Source: Platycnemis pennipes (Eukaryota; Arthropoda; Insecta; Odonata; Platycnemididae). Taken from it: a stretch of DNA of 64,000 nt. The notes under the pieces were generated by a model. It did not search any database. It had not been told where the DNA came from and worked only from the letters and a program-made list of their open reading frames with translations. Below are positions 1 through 12,139 of this stretch, piece by piece. Both the position numbers and the translations under genes were made by a program. The stretch spans positions 30,270,698 through 30,334,697 of the forward strand of contig OW121855.1 in NCBI GenBank assembly GCA_933228895.1. Direction: 5' to 3'. How positions within the stretch are numbered: position 1 is the first letter of the stretch; each line of letters starts with the position of its first letter.

Positions 1-946
1 AGGAGGCAATGAATGCACAGGGGAAGTAACGACGCTCCCGTCGGCAGATGGCGGCCAAAGAGATCCCGATAAGCGATCCCTGCAAAGTGTCCCCACTCAA
101 TTACGTCCCTCTCTCGTGGACGCAAAGGGTACGTCCACAGTTTCCCTTAGAACCCCTTCAACGAACACCCTTCCCGACCCTCCTTCTCTCATCTCATCCT
201 CACAGCGTGGGTGGGCGCCCCAACGGTCGGGGATGAACACCGAAGGAACCGAAAAAAATCGGATTTTTTAAAACGGAATTAAAGTGTGTGCATCAACGAT
301 GTCAGACATGATTCGCAGTTTATTTTTATGGAGACTCAGGTAATAATAAATAAAGACTAATAAATACCTAAGATACCGACGTCTTCTGCCTTCCAGATAT
401 TTTTGCTTCCTGTGATGTATGAATTTAACTCTCGGACACTATATGGAGGAGTTACAACTGTAGGAAATGGCTCAGAAAATAGGATTTGAATCACAAGCAA
501 TACCATAACCGAAGTGGCCTCTATGATGTCCTTACCTTCTCTTTTCAATAATCTATATATTTCCCATTCTTTCAGACCCTCTTTTTATTTGAGAATATAC
601 AGTTTCTATCATATCCCTCTATCACATCACGCAACGATCCCCTCTCTTCTCTATCAACAATCACTTAACAACCTTTTTCAGAAAATTAATATTCAACAAT
701 TAACAAAAAACGTTTCATTTAAAACAACAAAAAACAACCAACGAACAACAAACAAACAACGAAATATACCATCAACTCAACAAAACACAACCAAGAAAAC
801 AAAGCCTCGAACATTGACCAAAACAAATACAATCACCCTTCTATTAGAGTAATGCATGATGTTACGCCTCGCGCCATATTGAACACATGCACGTGAATAA
901 TTTCGCAGCAGACTAACATTTATTTCACATTGATTAGAAAGTAGTA
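1..946. other. No gene recognised; CA/AAC-rich low-complexity stretch
   Basis: I see no recognisable protein, RNA or mobile element here. The first 240 bases are moderately GC-rich and the rest is AT-rich. From about 655 to 800 the plus strand is dominated by A and C (runs such as aacaaacaacg), which produces a 112-residue open frame rich in N, T and K that looks like low complexity rather than a gene. Confidence 0.5.
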
Positions 947-949
947 ACA

Positions 950-1016
950 GACATTTTGCGGCGAAAGGTATGACATTTTGTGGACAAGGGATTTTGCGGA
1001 AACAGACATTTTGCGG
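950..1016. repeat. Short interrupted repeats of ACATTTTGCGG
   Basis: Four copies or near copies of ACATTTTGCGG (950-961, 973-983 with GTGG, 989-999, 1005-1016) lie within 70 bases, separated by unrelated 7-15 base spacers. This looks like an imperfect minisatellite. No protein or RNA function is visible. Confidence 0.5.
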
Positions 1017-1413
1017 ATGATTCCTTCTTGCTTCACAGACAGTGTTTTCGAAATCTTTTCTCTAATATTTCTTTTTGGGCTTATATGACTTCCCTCTTCC
1101 TTCCCCAGACGCTGCATCCTTCCAGACTAGCAGTAATTAACTGGGAATATAGAGTTATGATCGAGAAAATCTAAATTTCACTCACTGCTCAGGACATCTA
1201 GGCCATTCCTGATATCAAGAGGCCTTAAACGACATTCCTTTAAACGTGATAAAGTACACTCGATTAGCATTAAGTGATAAGGTAAGCATAAATAGCATTC
1301 AGTGATAAAATACACTCGGCACAAATGCGTCGATGTAATATTATTTACTTTAAGACTCTTTCAATTATAGTTAATAGTTTCAGGCTAAACACTGTGGGAA
1401 TCTTTCATCGTAG

Positions 1414-1594
1414 GAATGAAGGTTGCAATTGAAACACTGCAATTTCCACACACAGTTTTATTCTCCACGACCATGGTTTCGTTGCAAGGCAACATCATCA
1501 GATGGTGTGATGATGTTGCCTTGCAACGAAACCGTGGTCGTGGAGAATAAAACTGTTTGTGGAAATTGCAGTGTTTCAATTTTAACCTTCATTC
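1414..1594. repeat. Long palindrome, Penelope-terminal-repeat-like
   Basis: Two arms of 87 bases (1414-1500 and 1508-1594) are inverted copies with only a few mismatches, separated by 7 bases. Each arm holds a GTTGC/GCAAC stem followed by CGAAACC, a GGTCG and then GAATAAAACTG. The same order of parts occurs in the palindromes at 40.8 and 61.0 kb and in the terminal repeats of the Penelope-like element at 32.8-34.4 kb. The likely explanation is a pair of head-to-head terminal repeats from a Penelope-like element without its coding interior. A generic foldback element is the alternative. Confidence 0.7.
1465..1505 (-). ncRNA. Hammerhead ribozyme-like motif, complete core
   Basis: Read on the minus strand this has CUGAUGA (1501-1495), one extra U, a 5-bp stem GUUGC/GCAAC with loop CUU, GAAA (1480-1477) and GUC (1471-1469). 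CCAU (1505-1502) and GUGG (1468-1465) can form a 4-bp stem I, one pair being a wobble. Stem III would be a single C-G pair plus the A-U of the core, closed by four bases. Penelope-like elements are known to carry hammerheads with very short stem III. The unpaired U after CUGAUGA is shared by the related motifs in this window but is not in the textbook core, so activity is unproven. The opposite arm has GUGAUGA in place of CUGAUGA and should be dead. Confidence 0.6.
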
Positions 1595-1599
1595 TTTAA

Positions 1600-4375
1600 A
1601 TTATAATGAACGTTAAGGAAAAAGGAGTTCAAGAATTTGTTTAGATGAAAAAAAATAGTAAAATATACACTAACTTGCCAGGAAAGCGTAAATTAGAGGA
1701 TATTTTCCCTTTCACAATGGGGGAAAATAAATTTCAACCCTTAGCGAGAAGCCGCTGGGAAAGATATTCCCGTTGCAAAACATTTTGGAGGACAAAAATG
1801 CCGAGCTTGAACGTGAAGAACAGTCCTTCGATGCCACAGCTATCAAGAGAAGAGCATAATATGCCGGTGCATCACAGAAATGCCCCCACTTCACCCGAAG
1901 GAAGGACCTTCTCTGCGCTTTCGAAAGATCTGGCGGTGGCGATGGCTGTGAGCAGTCGGAGATTCATCGGGGGAAGGAAGAGATAGATGAGGGCATCAAA
2001 GGGTTCCTTTTAACGGTGCAGCAGACGGTTTTGTGCCCCTTACCTCCCCCTCCACCACCTACCCACAAGCTCCCCAACCCTCAAAAGCATTTTTGAAAGC
2101 CGGGCCAGTCAAAATAATTAACCCTTGATGAAACGAATCGCTGGTTATTAAAAGCGTGTTGCATCAGCTTTCATGAACGGGATAGATGGAGCGGATGGCT
2201 CCGTGATGCATGGATTGAGGGAACGAAAATATTAGTCCCGCGCCGAGGTTCAAGAAGACATGGCTCCGTGAGCCGTAAAATGGATGGATTGTAAAAACAA
2301 AAGGGCGGAGAGTGAGCCGTGCTCTCGAAAGATATGAAAAGTCCCTCTCTCTGTAGCCTTTATCTGTTTATTTACGTTCAGTGGAGTGAGGATCTAACGA
2401 CTGTAAAGCGAACGCTAACCAGCAACAGTCTTTACATATTTATGTTTAATATAGCGCAGTACATCTGTTCTTCTTTGCTATATTGCCTCCAAAGTTAGAA
2501 GGCAGAATCAAAATCTCCACAAACCTGTTATTTCTCTGGAGTCAAAACGTTTGAAAAGAACGAGCACCAATTAGGTGGTAGCATCACTCCATGATATTTG
2601 CGAGGGCAAAGTTATGATTTACGATTCGATCAATTATGGTCTTTGAAGAAAAGGCATGAAAAGAGGCTTTAGGTCTAAAGAGGAACTGAAGCGCGGTAAG
2701 GAATACGATGAAACGTTGGAGAAGTGAAGGGATATGGGGAGGAATATTACAAAAAGTGGCATACCTGAGGACGTCAGGGAAGTGTATTTAATGGAAGAGA
2801 AGAATGAGGGGTAGATATAGATGCAAATAGGGAATATATTGCGGCATTTACAGGCTTACGATAAACAGGTACAACACTATAGCGTGCCAAAATATTCGTT
2901 GCAGAATTTAACTCATATTTAAGCAAGATGCAAAAGGAAGTGATGAAATATCCAAAACGCATAACTGACTTTCGATGACTTACATCCGAGACTTTCGATT
3001 AAAACGGCATCCTTTTATCGCGCAATATTAACCATGAAAACTATATAAGATATTCATAAAAATACGAGGAGAAGCCATCGAGCAGGATGAATCACAAATA
3101 GCTTCCCGAGGGAGGGGTGAATGACTAATCTCTCAAAAATGCTCGAATGAATACAGCCACATAAAATCATGCAAAAATAGCAATTTCATTAATGATCCTT
3201 CCCAAACTAATAACTGATGGAAACTATCAAGGCAGTACTCACTTCTGTAATGAGACCTTGAGTGACACGGAGCAATCCATACGACATTCAAGGGACGTAT
3301 AAGTACTTATCATGATAGAATGGCTTTTGATGACCCTTACCTGAAATAATGAGAAATCACGCAATTAAAAAAACGCAATTATGTGTACAAAAATACATAT
3401 ACAGTTAATACATATAGCACAATTTCATACATTTAGCACGCAGCCCTTACTAGTACACACCTACTCCCGTTGCGCAATCGTAAAGAGCAGCAGCAGGTAA
3501 TTTATGCATCCTAGGTTTTGATTTCATTTCCCAAGTGTCAAGTACGTCATAGGGTTTTCTGCATAATAAAGAGCTATCTCAAGCTTAACTCTATATTGTA
3601 TACGCTTAACTCCACTATTAAGTGCAGCATTCCATAAATACACCGAATGCTTCTCAAGCAACTTGCGGGAGTTAAGAGAAAAGGATCTGATTACATTTAT
3701 CCACCATTCAAACCAAATAGAATCCAAATAGTAAAAGAAAGAAATAAGAAGTCTCTCTTCATAAATATTGGAACATAATTTTTAAACCTTATTGAAAACA
3801 TTTGGGATACGAAGAAAAATTCACGACTGGTGAGAAACCAGGTGACTGGACGAATGGATGACTGTTTTAGCTACGTTAGGTGAAGCTTATTACGGAATAT
3901 CCAGATGTTTTCCGTTGTCAAGAGATTGAAAACAATCACACATCCATACAATTACCACAAGTTTTAACTAAAACATGTCTATCTCCTACCAGATGCTCAG
4001 GTCAACCCTCTAAGCTACGATACTAAACCGTCAGCGTAAACGTTATTGATGACGAAAGTGATAAATATCGTTCGACCGATTAACCGTAGGTTTTATTGAC
4101 AAGAATTGCAAGATTTGGAATTATTATTATTCTGAAATTGTGTTTCTTAAAATACTAAATATATATATATATATATATTACATTTAAATAAAAAATATTT
4201 TTTGAATCAATTGGCTGTATATTGCACTTCTACTAAAAAGAAGCCCTATTCTCCACTTAAGACGTGATATTCTCGCTAATTACTCGATTTATACTTAATG
4301 TATATCGTTTTAAAACATCGTATTGCTTATTTAAATGACTAAAAGTTGACACATGCAAAATATGCGTCGTAAATA
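1600..4375. other. No gene recognised; short AT microsatellite
   Basis: Nothing here matches a family I know. Positions 2170-2290 contain the phrase ATGGCTCCGTGA twice. A (TA)n run covers 4158-4178. The minus-strand 67-residue frame at 3524-3727 has no recognisable motif. Confidence 0.5.
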
Positions 4376-4650
4376 TACATGAAGAATGAAAAATATTTGG
4401 ATTGTGAGAGAGATAAGAAGATTAATTACGGAAATAAGGAGAAGTCAGGGTACGTTGATGGAACGGGTACTTAAAAGCAAATGAATGCCGAAGGACGTTA
4501 TCGATGGCATACTGGATAAGCAAGAAAATAGTTAATAAAGGAAAGGGATTTTGGACAGTTTGAGAAGAGTTAAGAAATACGCCGATTAGAAGAGAGAAAT
4601 ATAGCGTACGACTGGAGTCGATAGAATGCAGCAAATGCACGCAAGAAAAC
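4376..4650 (+). pseudogene. Possible non-LTR retrotransposon C-terminal remnant
   Basis: A broken frame reads roughly EIRRSQGTLMERV, then KDVIDGILDKQEN, with several stops. This resembles the segment after the RT domain in insect non-LTR elements, where an EIR-R-Q-R block is followed by a D-IEG-GKR block. Similar but better matches occur at 28.3 and 61.2 kb on other strands. The call is tentative because no catalytic motif is left. Confidence 0.3.
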
Positions 4651-7014
4651 ATACCCCGAACAGTAAAAGACTATCGCCCAATACATCAAGGAAGAAGAGA
4701 TACTCTACAATACACATGAAGAAGAACTATGCAAGATCAAGGATGCGATCCACCATTTCCCGCACCCTACCAGCACGAGAAAGAGACAGAGTAGGTTTTA
4801 ATTGTCGATCTGAAATGGGTGACACATGAGAAATAATGGCCACGGAAACAGAAGGGAAGCTCCAAGCCTGCTCATTTACAGCGGATCTCGTTGGCTGTAA
4901 AGAGATCGTGCTTTGCTCTTCTATTTTATTAACGTTGCACGAACAAGACACCTCGGCCTTAATGGATTCTCCTTTTCTTTCTTTTCCCAGCGCGTCCCAA
5001 TTTCGCGTTTGCGATTAAAAGACTTCCGCGGAGGAGGATCAAGGACCTGTAATTATTGCCAACCCAAGGAATTAGGCCAAAGGTTTACTCCTACCTGCCG
5101 AACCAGCACAGTGGTAAAAATTAAAGAAAAAATACTAATGGGTCAAACAGGTATTTACGCGTGGGGGCTTTTAGTTTTATTGCTCCGGAACGGCAGGCAT
5201 GCAATTCGGGCTGGGGTAAACGCCCCGGAAAATTTCCTACCTACGCGATAATAATGTATTCGATAAGTACCCATCTAATAACGACGGCAATAAGCAGATA
5301 TTTACGACACAGAAAGCTAAATAACCTGAAAATTATTCTACCCTAATGTATTGAAAATTTCATCTAAGATTCCTAAATTTAGGCAGAGTTATTCGATAAC
5401 CAATTTAAGCGAAAATAGACATTACGCACTCTGGAATGACAATAAATCATCGAGTCAATCCCATTGTCAACATCGACATAATCTTAAAATCATTTACAAA
5501 ACTATTGTCACTACTGCTTCATAGTTTCCCCTATCTTGCTTAAAAAGCTCAAGTCGCGTCATAATTCTCCCAAAAATTTTGATTCTGTTCCCTGAACGCT
5601 ACGATGCATTTGCAAAAACATTCATCGAATCCAAGTTTTAATATTATTTCGACATTTAACATTGGAATTTCATTTTCAAGCCTAAATGCGTACCTATGAT
5701 GAAGCTACATTTAATCTGATGTCACGCTGGCCGAATATCATCACGATTTTTTTAGTCAGCCTGGTATCTCTCATTCTTCCCATTGCTTCTCTAATATCAA
5801 GTAGGATAAAGGTACTTTGATGGCAACATGTACCATTACTTTAACACCATTCCACCTCCAGCCTTTGCCAATACTATGCCCACACTGGATAGCAATAAGG
5901 AGAAGACTATCGCTCTACCCTTCGCTCGCAATATAACGTTCTACTTCGTCACAGCAATGCACTTTAAGTTTGCAACAACCTGTTTCCACCGCTGTAGTCT
6001 ACATTTTATCAATTATTTGAGCTTGCAGAGGGTTTCAACGATGCAAATAGTACGTATGTCAATAGACGTGGCTCCGTCACCGACAACGTCGAAGATCTCC
6101 ACCGCAAATCGAGTTTCTCCTTCATCATGGATTTCTCGTAGCCGCTGGTCTAAATGCGAATAGAAATGTTAACGATATCAAGGCAGTAATTGGGTTCCAA
6201 TTACCTCCTCAACACAGCTGACCAAGGAAAGAAGATTGTAGACTTCCGACTGCAGTAGCCTAGTGACTCAAATGGGAGAAAAAAACTCGCATTTTACAAG
6301 ACAAGAAGAAAGTATGGCTAAAGAGATCTTAATTCACTCACGGCGAGGGAGATGACAGTTCAATGTAACTATGCCCACGAAGAAAACCTTTATATTTGAT
6401 GAAAACGAACGGAGCACATGCACGGCATCTTGTATCAATTTACTTCTATATGTAACGCAGTTTTCAGCTTTAAAGAGATTGAATCACATGGCATTAAGTC
6501 CCTTATTTTTGGCATCACGTAACCAGAGTAAACAGTTTTCAATATCCCTTAACCCCTCTTTGACACAATCGACACAATCTAGGAATAGCTCTTTTTCTCC
6601 AGGAAATAAAGATTGGATTTAAGTGAAAGGGCCGGGAAAGTGATCAAAGAGTTAAAACGGAGGAGAATGTCTCCGAAGCTGGAACAGGAACTTCTTTCGC
6701 CGAAAGAAACTCACAAAATAGAAAAAACCACAGCGTTGCTGACGATAGGAATACATTTCCACTGTAAAAAAAAAACAAAAAACGCCGTGGCGTGGGCATA
6801 TGGTAGGGGATGTAAATTGGCAAAGGGACATTAAAATATTTTTACTACAAGAACAAAACATTAGGTAAGATAAGTACATTAACGCATAAGAACACATACC
6901 GCCCTGTAAATCTAATATGTCGCTGCTGTTAGGGTAGTCGACCAGAATCTACGGGCATTCTATACATCAAGGCAGGTAATTGGACAGAGGTAACGTAATT
7001 TTTAGGGAGTTGAG
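4651..7014. other. No gene recognised
   Basis: This is mixed AT-rich and moderately GC-rich DNA with several short open frames on both strands. None shows a conserved domain, a signal peptide with a mature sequence, or paired splice-like boundaries that keep a frame open. Confidence 0.45.
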
Positions 7015-7207
7015 GAAGGGAGGAGAAAAACCCAGCATCTGCAGCGGCCTGATCTTAACGAGATGAGTCACGGGGCCTAAAACGTAACGTCCTATTCGAC
7101 AGACGGAGTACTGACCTTTATTCCACTGAAAAAATTGCCATTGCTGGGTTTTAAACCCGGACCCTAGGGATGCTAACCATCACTAAAGCCACCACACCGA
7201 CCGAATC
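7015..7207 (-). repeat. tRNA-derived SINE (copy 1)
   Basis: On the minus strand the sequence starts GGTCGGTGTGGTGGC and continues through TAGCATCCC to GGGTTTAAAACCC, which is laid out like the A and B boxes of a tRNA-derived SINE head. The body (CAGTACTCCGTCTGTCGAAT, then GACGTTA and CTCGTTAAGA) aligns with the plus-strand copy at 49.5-49.9 kb. Such elements are transcribed by RNA polymerase III and moved by a LINE partner. The partner cannot be identified here. Confidence 0.65.
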
Positions 7208-7604
7208 CTTGTAAAACTGATATCAAGAAAAGGGTCGTCAAAAATGCAGTTTGATACGTACATTTCTCAAATTTTCTCATTTTAGTGTCATTTAAATAAG
7301 TAATTCCGAAGAGGATCATTTCTCCTCCATCGCGTCAGAGTAACTTAGATAATATTCACTTCTCGAGTATAATAAATCATTCCTTCAACGCTTCTTGATA
7401 AGAGAGATATTCAGACCGCTTTAAAGCATCATCACGTTTCGGTTCCCGTAATATGGCATACTTCGTAGAATAACTAACCAATGCGATCCAAATACCGTTA
7501 TGGATAAGCTAGTTTAGCTCACTAGACAGCTCTGATCGCGTATGAGCATCTGGACAGCTGATACATCGTCCCTCTTGGATCATTGCGTAGCCCAGGAGTT
7601 AAGC

Positions 7605-7735
7605 CTATAGAGTTTGCCAAATACCAATGTCAGGGAGAGGGCTCAAACCGGAGGCCTTCGGATTAGAAAGTGAGCGGGTTACCCACTCCAACTTGCCGGC
7701 AATCGATTCCTTGCTACTTGCTGTCAGGGCAGATG
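7605..7735 (-). repeat. Second tRNA-like SINE fragment
   Basis: The minus strand contains AAGTTGGAGTGGGTAACCCG, then TTCTAATCCGAAGG, then a B-box-like CGGTTTGAGCCC. This is the order of D-arm, anticodon-arm and T-arm in a decayed tRNA. The acceptor stem does not close, so it is not a working tRNA. The body differs from the SINE at 7.0 kb. Confidence 0.4.
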
Positions 7736-7739
7736 ATTG

Positions 7740-10700
7740 ATGGTGAATCTCAATGCACACCTCAAGAGCCTCGTCATTTATTCTTCTTTGAGCTCCATCA
7801 CCAAGAATCATTTAGCTGTCGTTGCTACTGGGATTAAAGCGAAGAAAATAAGTCAGCTGAAATACACGACAAGAAAAATATGTGTCGTGTTTGGTACATA
7901 CGAAGAGACATTGCTGGAATAAATATTACGGAGGAGAAACTAAAGGAAGGAGGAGACCTTAAGTGGGGCGATATGAAAGATCGCAGCTTAAGGAGAATTA
8001 TGAGGGAGAAACAAATTACAGAAGGACGAGTTTTACACTGCTCTAAAAATAATAACGAATCGTCATTGCACCGGGGAAAAAAGCCACCGGTTAGCACACG
8101 GCGTTTCCAAACCAATACATTGTAAAAAATCCACAAAGCTAATTTACATATAACAGAAAAAATAGTAAATGTTTACTTAACTTCCCTGCAACTCTGATCC
8201 CAAGATAACATTGAAAGGAATATGTTCACGGAGGATGTAAGCAGTTCTCAATTTCGCCATGAGGAATAGAAGGAAAATAGTACTTAGTTTCAATTACAAA
8301 GGGAAATAGTCACTAACTGCAGCCAAAATATTTCCGTATACGTTTCACGAATTTTTCATTCCCGAGATAGCGTCAGAAACTAGAAGAGAACGGTTATGAG
8401 TTCACAAAAACTTAATGATGCCAAAAACAGGAGCTCTTACCAGAGGAGTAAAGTATTGAACAATAATATGATATATTTTTGTTGGACCCCTTCGCGCTAA
8501 GATTCGCGCCTACCGATTTAAATCAAACATACTTCCCCACCTTAGAATCCGCAAAGGAAAACGATAGGTGCACCTTCATTAGAAATGCTCAATTAGGAAA
8601 TTTGAAATAAAGACAAAATAGAAGGGTAAAGATGAATTTATAGCCAAGGAGCTTGCGATAGGAGCCAGCGTAGCAATAGAACAATGGAGGGGGAGGGGTC
8701 TTTTGATTATTTCGAAGTGCTTCAGTCATGAACTGGCTTAAGTCCTTTCCTGCGGCTTTGTCCAACTATCTCCATCCACTTATTTAGCAGAAACTTTCCT
8801 TTGAAATTTGTTCAGAAGAGGCATTATACCCATTCCCTCCTTATCTCAACAGAATGAATATTAGGACCATACGCCGAAGTCAGGAATTGGCAAAATGTTT
8901 TAGTTAAAAATTGGAAGAAAAATTGAAAAGAAACGATTCTATCGAAATAATGCCACGCAGCCAGAAACCCAGGAAAAGTGACTTCAGTGGAATTGCCACA
9001 GGCGAACCGGAACACATTGCAGATACGGTAACGCACAAAAAGAAGAGAAGCAATTCGGAGAAGGAATAGGCGAGGGGATTTCACATCGAATGGGAAATGG
9101 AGGCCAAAGAGATCAAGCGGAAAACGGAAAGATATGGCTTCCTTATTTTACATTTTCGTCCCCAAATCACACACTTCATTTCTCTCCAGCGAGATATTTA
9201 TTCGAGGCCCAGATATCTCTCCAGGGTAAGAGTATGTGAACCTCTAAAAATCTAACATATGAAATTTGTCCCCTTCGAGAGATTACATAAAAGTCGAACA
9301 GTTCGGAAGAGTGCGCTCATTACAAGCGTGGTGTTTACAATGCCTTTCCACGAGAAACACCAGGGAATGGATATAAAAAAAAATAGCGGGCTTAATAGGC
9401 TCCCATTTTGATTGTGAAAAAATTTCAATGGCTCCAGGTTGAAATTATTTCAGTTGAAAAGAAAGTTTTGATTTTTTTTATTAGCCCTAAATTTCAATAC
9501 GAGCTTAGGTCAGAGAAGCTATTACACTGAGAAGAAAAGCTATTACACTGAGCCATGTCACTTGGTCGAATACGGTGACTTCTTTATCCTGGTGCAGAGA
9601 AATTATTTCTGCCCCTCCTTTGTCGAGGCCCTTCCCAAATGGAACCCATTGCCCCCCTTTTCATCTCCGTCCCAATCTCCTCAGCGCATTTGTGCCCTTC
9701 GCTCTTATTTACTAGTCCTATCCCACAGGGCTCCATAACGGCTCTCGGTCTTATCCCTCTCCTTCCCTCGCCAGAAACAGAGGGATAGGGGTGGCTAAGG
9801 TGCATCGATGCAAGGACACACTTCCAAAATATATCGATGAAGATAAAAAGAGACCCATCTGAGGGCCACTGAGGATATTGAAATTGATTACTCTACCATC
9901 GACTTCGCCATAAAGATTAAAGTAGGTACTTTTCCACCACATCCGATTGAGTTTACGATGTGGTTTATCTTCATAGATTTTCATGATTATATGGGCATGA
10001 AAATGTGTTTTTATTAGTTTTCTGCCGGTGAAAACGAGGGTTTAAACGGATATTTTCCCACAACTCCTACATTTCATACGATGTCCATCTTCAGCCCCTC
10101 ATATCTCTACAGAAAGCTCGTTCTTCTCCTCCATCTGTCCTGCTTACCCATCATTCTCCCCTCTATAAAATCCCTCAAAATTTCCTCCCCATTTAAATTT
10201 ATACTAAGTTGTAATAATTCTTTAAAAATGCATAAGTTCCAGGAAAAATCTTGTTCAACAAGAGGACACTTCTATTTTACCTTTTCGCTTTCTTTTCCAA
10301 AAAGTTATCGAAAAATCAACGTGCATATTGTAAAGGTCAATCAACAATGCTATCAAATTACTGAGAGCAATGCTACATTATTTCACATTCCTTCCCAAGA
10401 CATTTATTTGTGAGCCTTACTATTTAAAAAAGGTGTCATCACACTTTTAGTATGGGATATACACCAAACAAACAAACACGATGAATGAGGTCCCTATTGA
10501 AAATTCACTCATCAGAAGGTTTACAGAATATTCAAAATTATAGGATAACATTAATATCTATTTCGCGTTCATAAAAGACAATTCTGCGCTATGAGTGGCA
10601 GTATTTCTCTTACCCTCTCCTGAAATATGCAAAGCAGTTGAAAGACGCACGAGACTGTACATGAAAACACAATATTACTGATAAACTTCGGCAGTTAAAT

Positions 10701-11130
10701 TGCTCAATTCACTTTACTAATTTGAATATGCCACGTATTTCGTAATTATGGTAGGCCCATTGGTCGTAATTTTACCGTTATAATAATGGAAATCATGGGG
10801 AATCTATTCTTAGCACGGTTTATTAGATTTTCGCTTCCCAATATTCAACTTTTCACAAACGCAAATCAATAAACCCCAGAGAAGCCAGTGAATTTTAATC
10901 TTCTTTCCTTTAAATCCACGTTTTAACGCCACACAATACCATCATCCATTGCAGACTTTCACACGTATTTTCTTAAAATATCTACACGGCGATTCCGTCA
11001 TCATTTGCCTCCTACCAATTAACGCCCCTACAGCCAAGGCGTTTCTCTTTCAAACAAGCAGGGTATAAATTTGTCGATGTCCATACCAATGATGTCATAG
11101 TGTTGATGCAGAAAAAAATAGTATTTTTCC
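7740..11130. other. No gene recognised
   Basis: The stretch is AT-rich with unrelated short frames. A 15-base phrase AAGCTATTACACTGA occurs twice in a row at about 9517-9552. Nothing else supports a feature. Confidence 0.45.
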
Positions 11131-11172
11131 TCAACCGATCATCATACCAAAAATGGTATGATGACCGGTTGA
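11131..11172. repeat. 19-bp-arm hairpin
   Basis: TCAACCGATCATCATACCA (11131-11149) is followed after four A by its near-perfect inverse at 11154-11172, with one mismatch. No poly-T follows directly and no flanking gene is visible, so a terminator or regulatory role cannot be argued. Confidence 0.6.
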
Positions 11173-11529
11173 TAAGTACGTCCATTCACAAAGGTATTCA
11201 TCTAGATATCATTAAGGTTTTTCGACTGCTGGAGGGAAATGTTATTTTACGACACAGAAAGATAAATTTTACGATTTCCAGCGATGTACAAGAGACGAGG
11301 CAGCAGAGTATGTTACAGCCACGACAAATCTCAATAGCGGTTGATGCTCAAACCGAAGAAGGAGTTGCGACAGATATGCAGGGATGACAACCGTACGATA
11401 TGAGGCATTCGACGATATTCAAAGAGGAAATACGCAAGGAAAAACGATTTCGCCCGATGTAAAAAGCCACTCCGCCTCAACTCCATGTTTCTAGCAAACT
11501 CAGCGGAAATAATAATCGTGGAAAACTAC

Positions 11530-11600
11530 AACCAGCTCGCTAACGCGCCAGCCTGTATCCCAAGCTTAAGTTCGCGGGTTGAAATCCCGCCAAGGGCATG
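11530..11600 (+). repeat. tRNA-like fragment with B-box
   Basis: GCTCGCTAACGCG is followed by GCGGGTTGAAATCCCGC, which folds as a T-arm and is close to the B-box consensus. It ends just before the MITE at 11603. It is too decayed for a tRNA gene and could be the head of a truncated SINE. Confidence 0.35.
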
Positions 11601-11602
11601 GG

Positions 11603-12136
11603 AATGGGGTCGTTTACCATATGCTTTTATTACCGAATCTGATAGAATTTGTAAAATAAAAAGACACGTATTTTTCCGTTTTCTGATACGTCAATTATTT
11701 ATCGAGTTATGAGCGGCGAAAAACTGATGTTTTTAACCCTTTCGGAAAAGTGGGCGTGGTGCAACCTCTGACGTATACGACTTCGTCCAATCACAACTGA
11801 GCCCCCGAAGCTACTTTGCCTTATCGCAATGGGGGGACACAGCTGACTCTGCCAATAGGACAGTTGCGACAGCATCTGTGCGAGCAGACCTTCCGAGAGC
11901 CCCCCTCCACTCCCTTCCCTTCCACGAAAAGCAGTCAAGGACGGGAGGAAAATGGCGTCAATGTTATCAAAGCAGCTTTTTCGGTGGGCGTCTCCTTTTG
12001 CTCATTTTAATTTTTGATTTATGAGTGAATGGTTGTGGTTAGAAGATTAATTTTTTCACAAACATTCTTTTTTTGTTTCCATCTAACGATTTCGTGTACG
12101 AAATTGCGATTTCGGTTCCGAGTAAACGCCCCCATT
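11603..12136 (+). mobile_element. 534-bp MITE, family copy 1
   Basis: The ends are AATGGGGTCGTTTAC and, inverted, AATGGGGGCGTTTAC. The whole length is repeated in inverted orientation at 44971-45509. Shared internal landmarks include GCGGCGAAAAACTGATG, AAAGTGGGCGTGG, GGGGGGACACAGCTG and CGATTTCGTGTACGAAATTG. It has no transposase frame. No target duplication is obvious at either copy, so the superfamily is open. Confidence 0.75.
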
Positions 12137-12139
12137 ATT

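Noticed and set aside
3524..3727. CR1-like C-terminal tail on the minus strand
   Set aside because: The residue pattern does not match the RRSARFV or FFPRTIR blocks and no CR1 tail sequence follows.
11530..11600. A tRNA gene upstream of the MITE
   Set aside because: The T-arm folds but the acceptor stem does not, and the spacing between arms is wrong.
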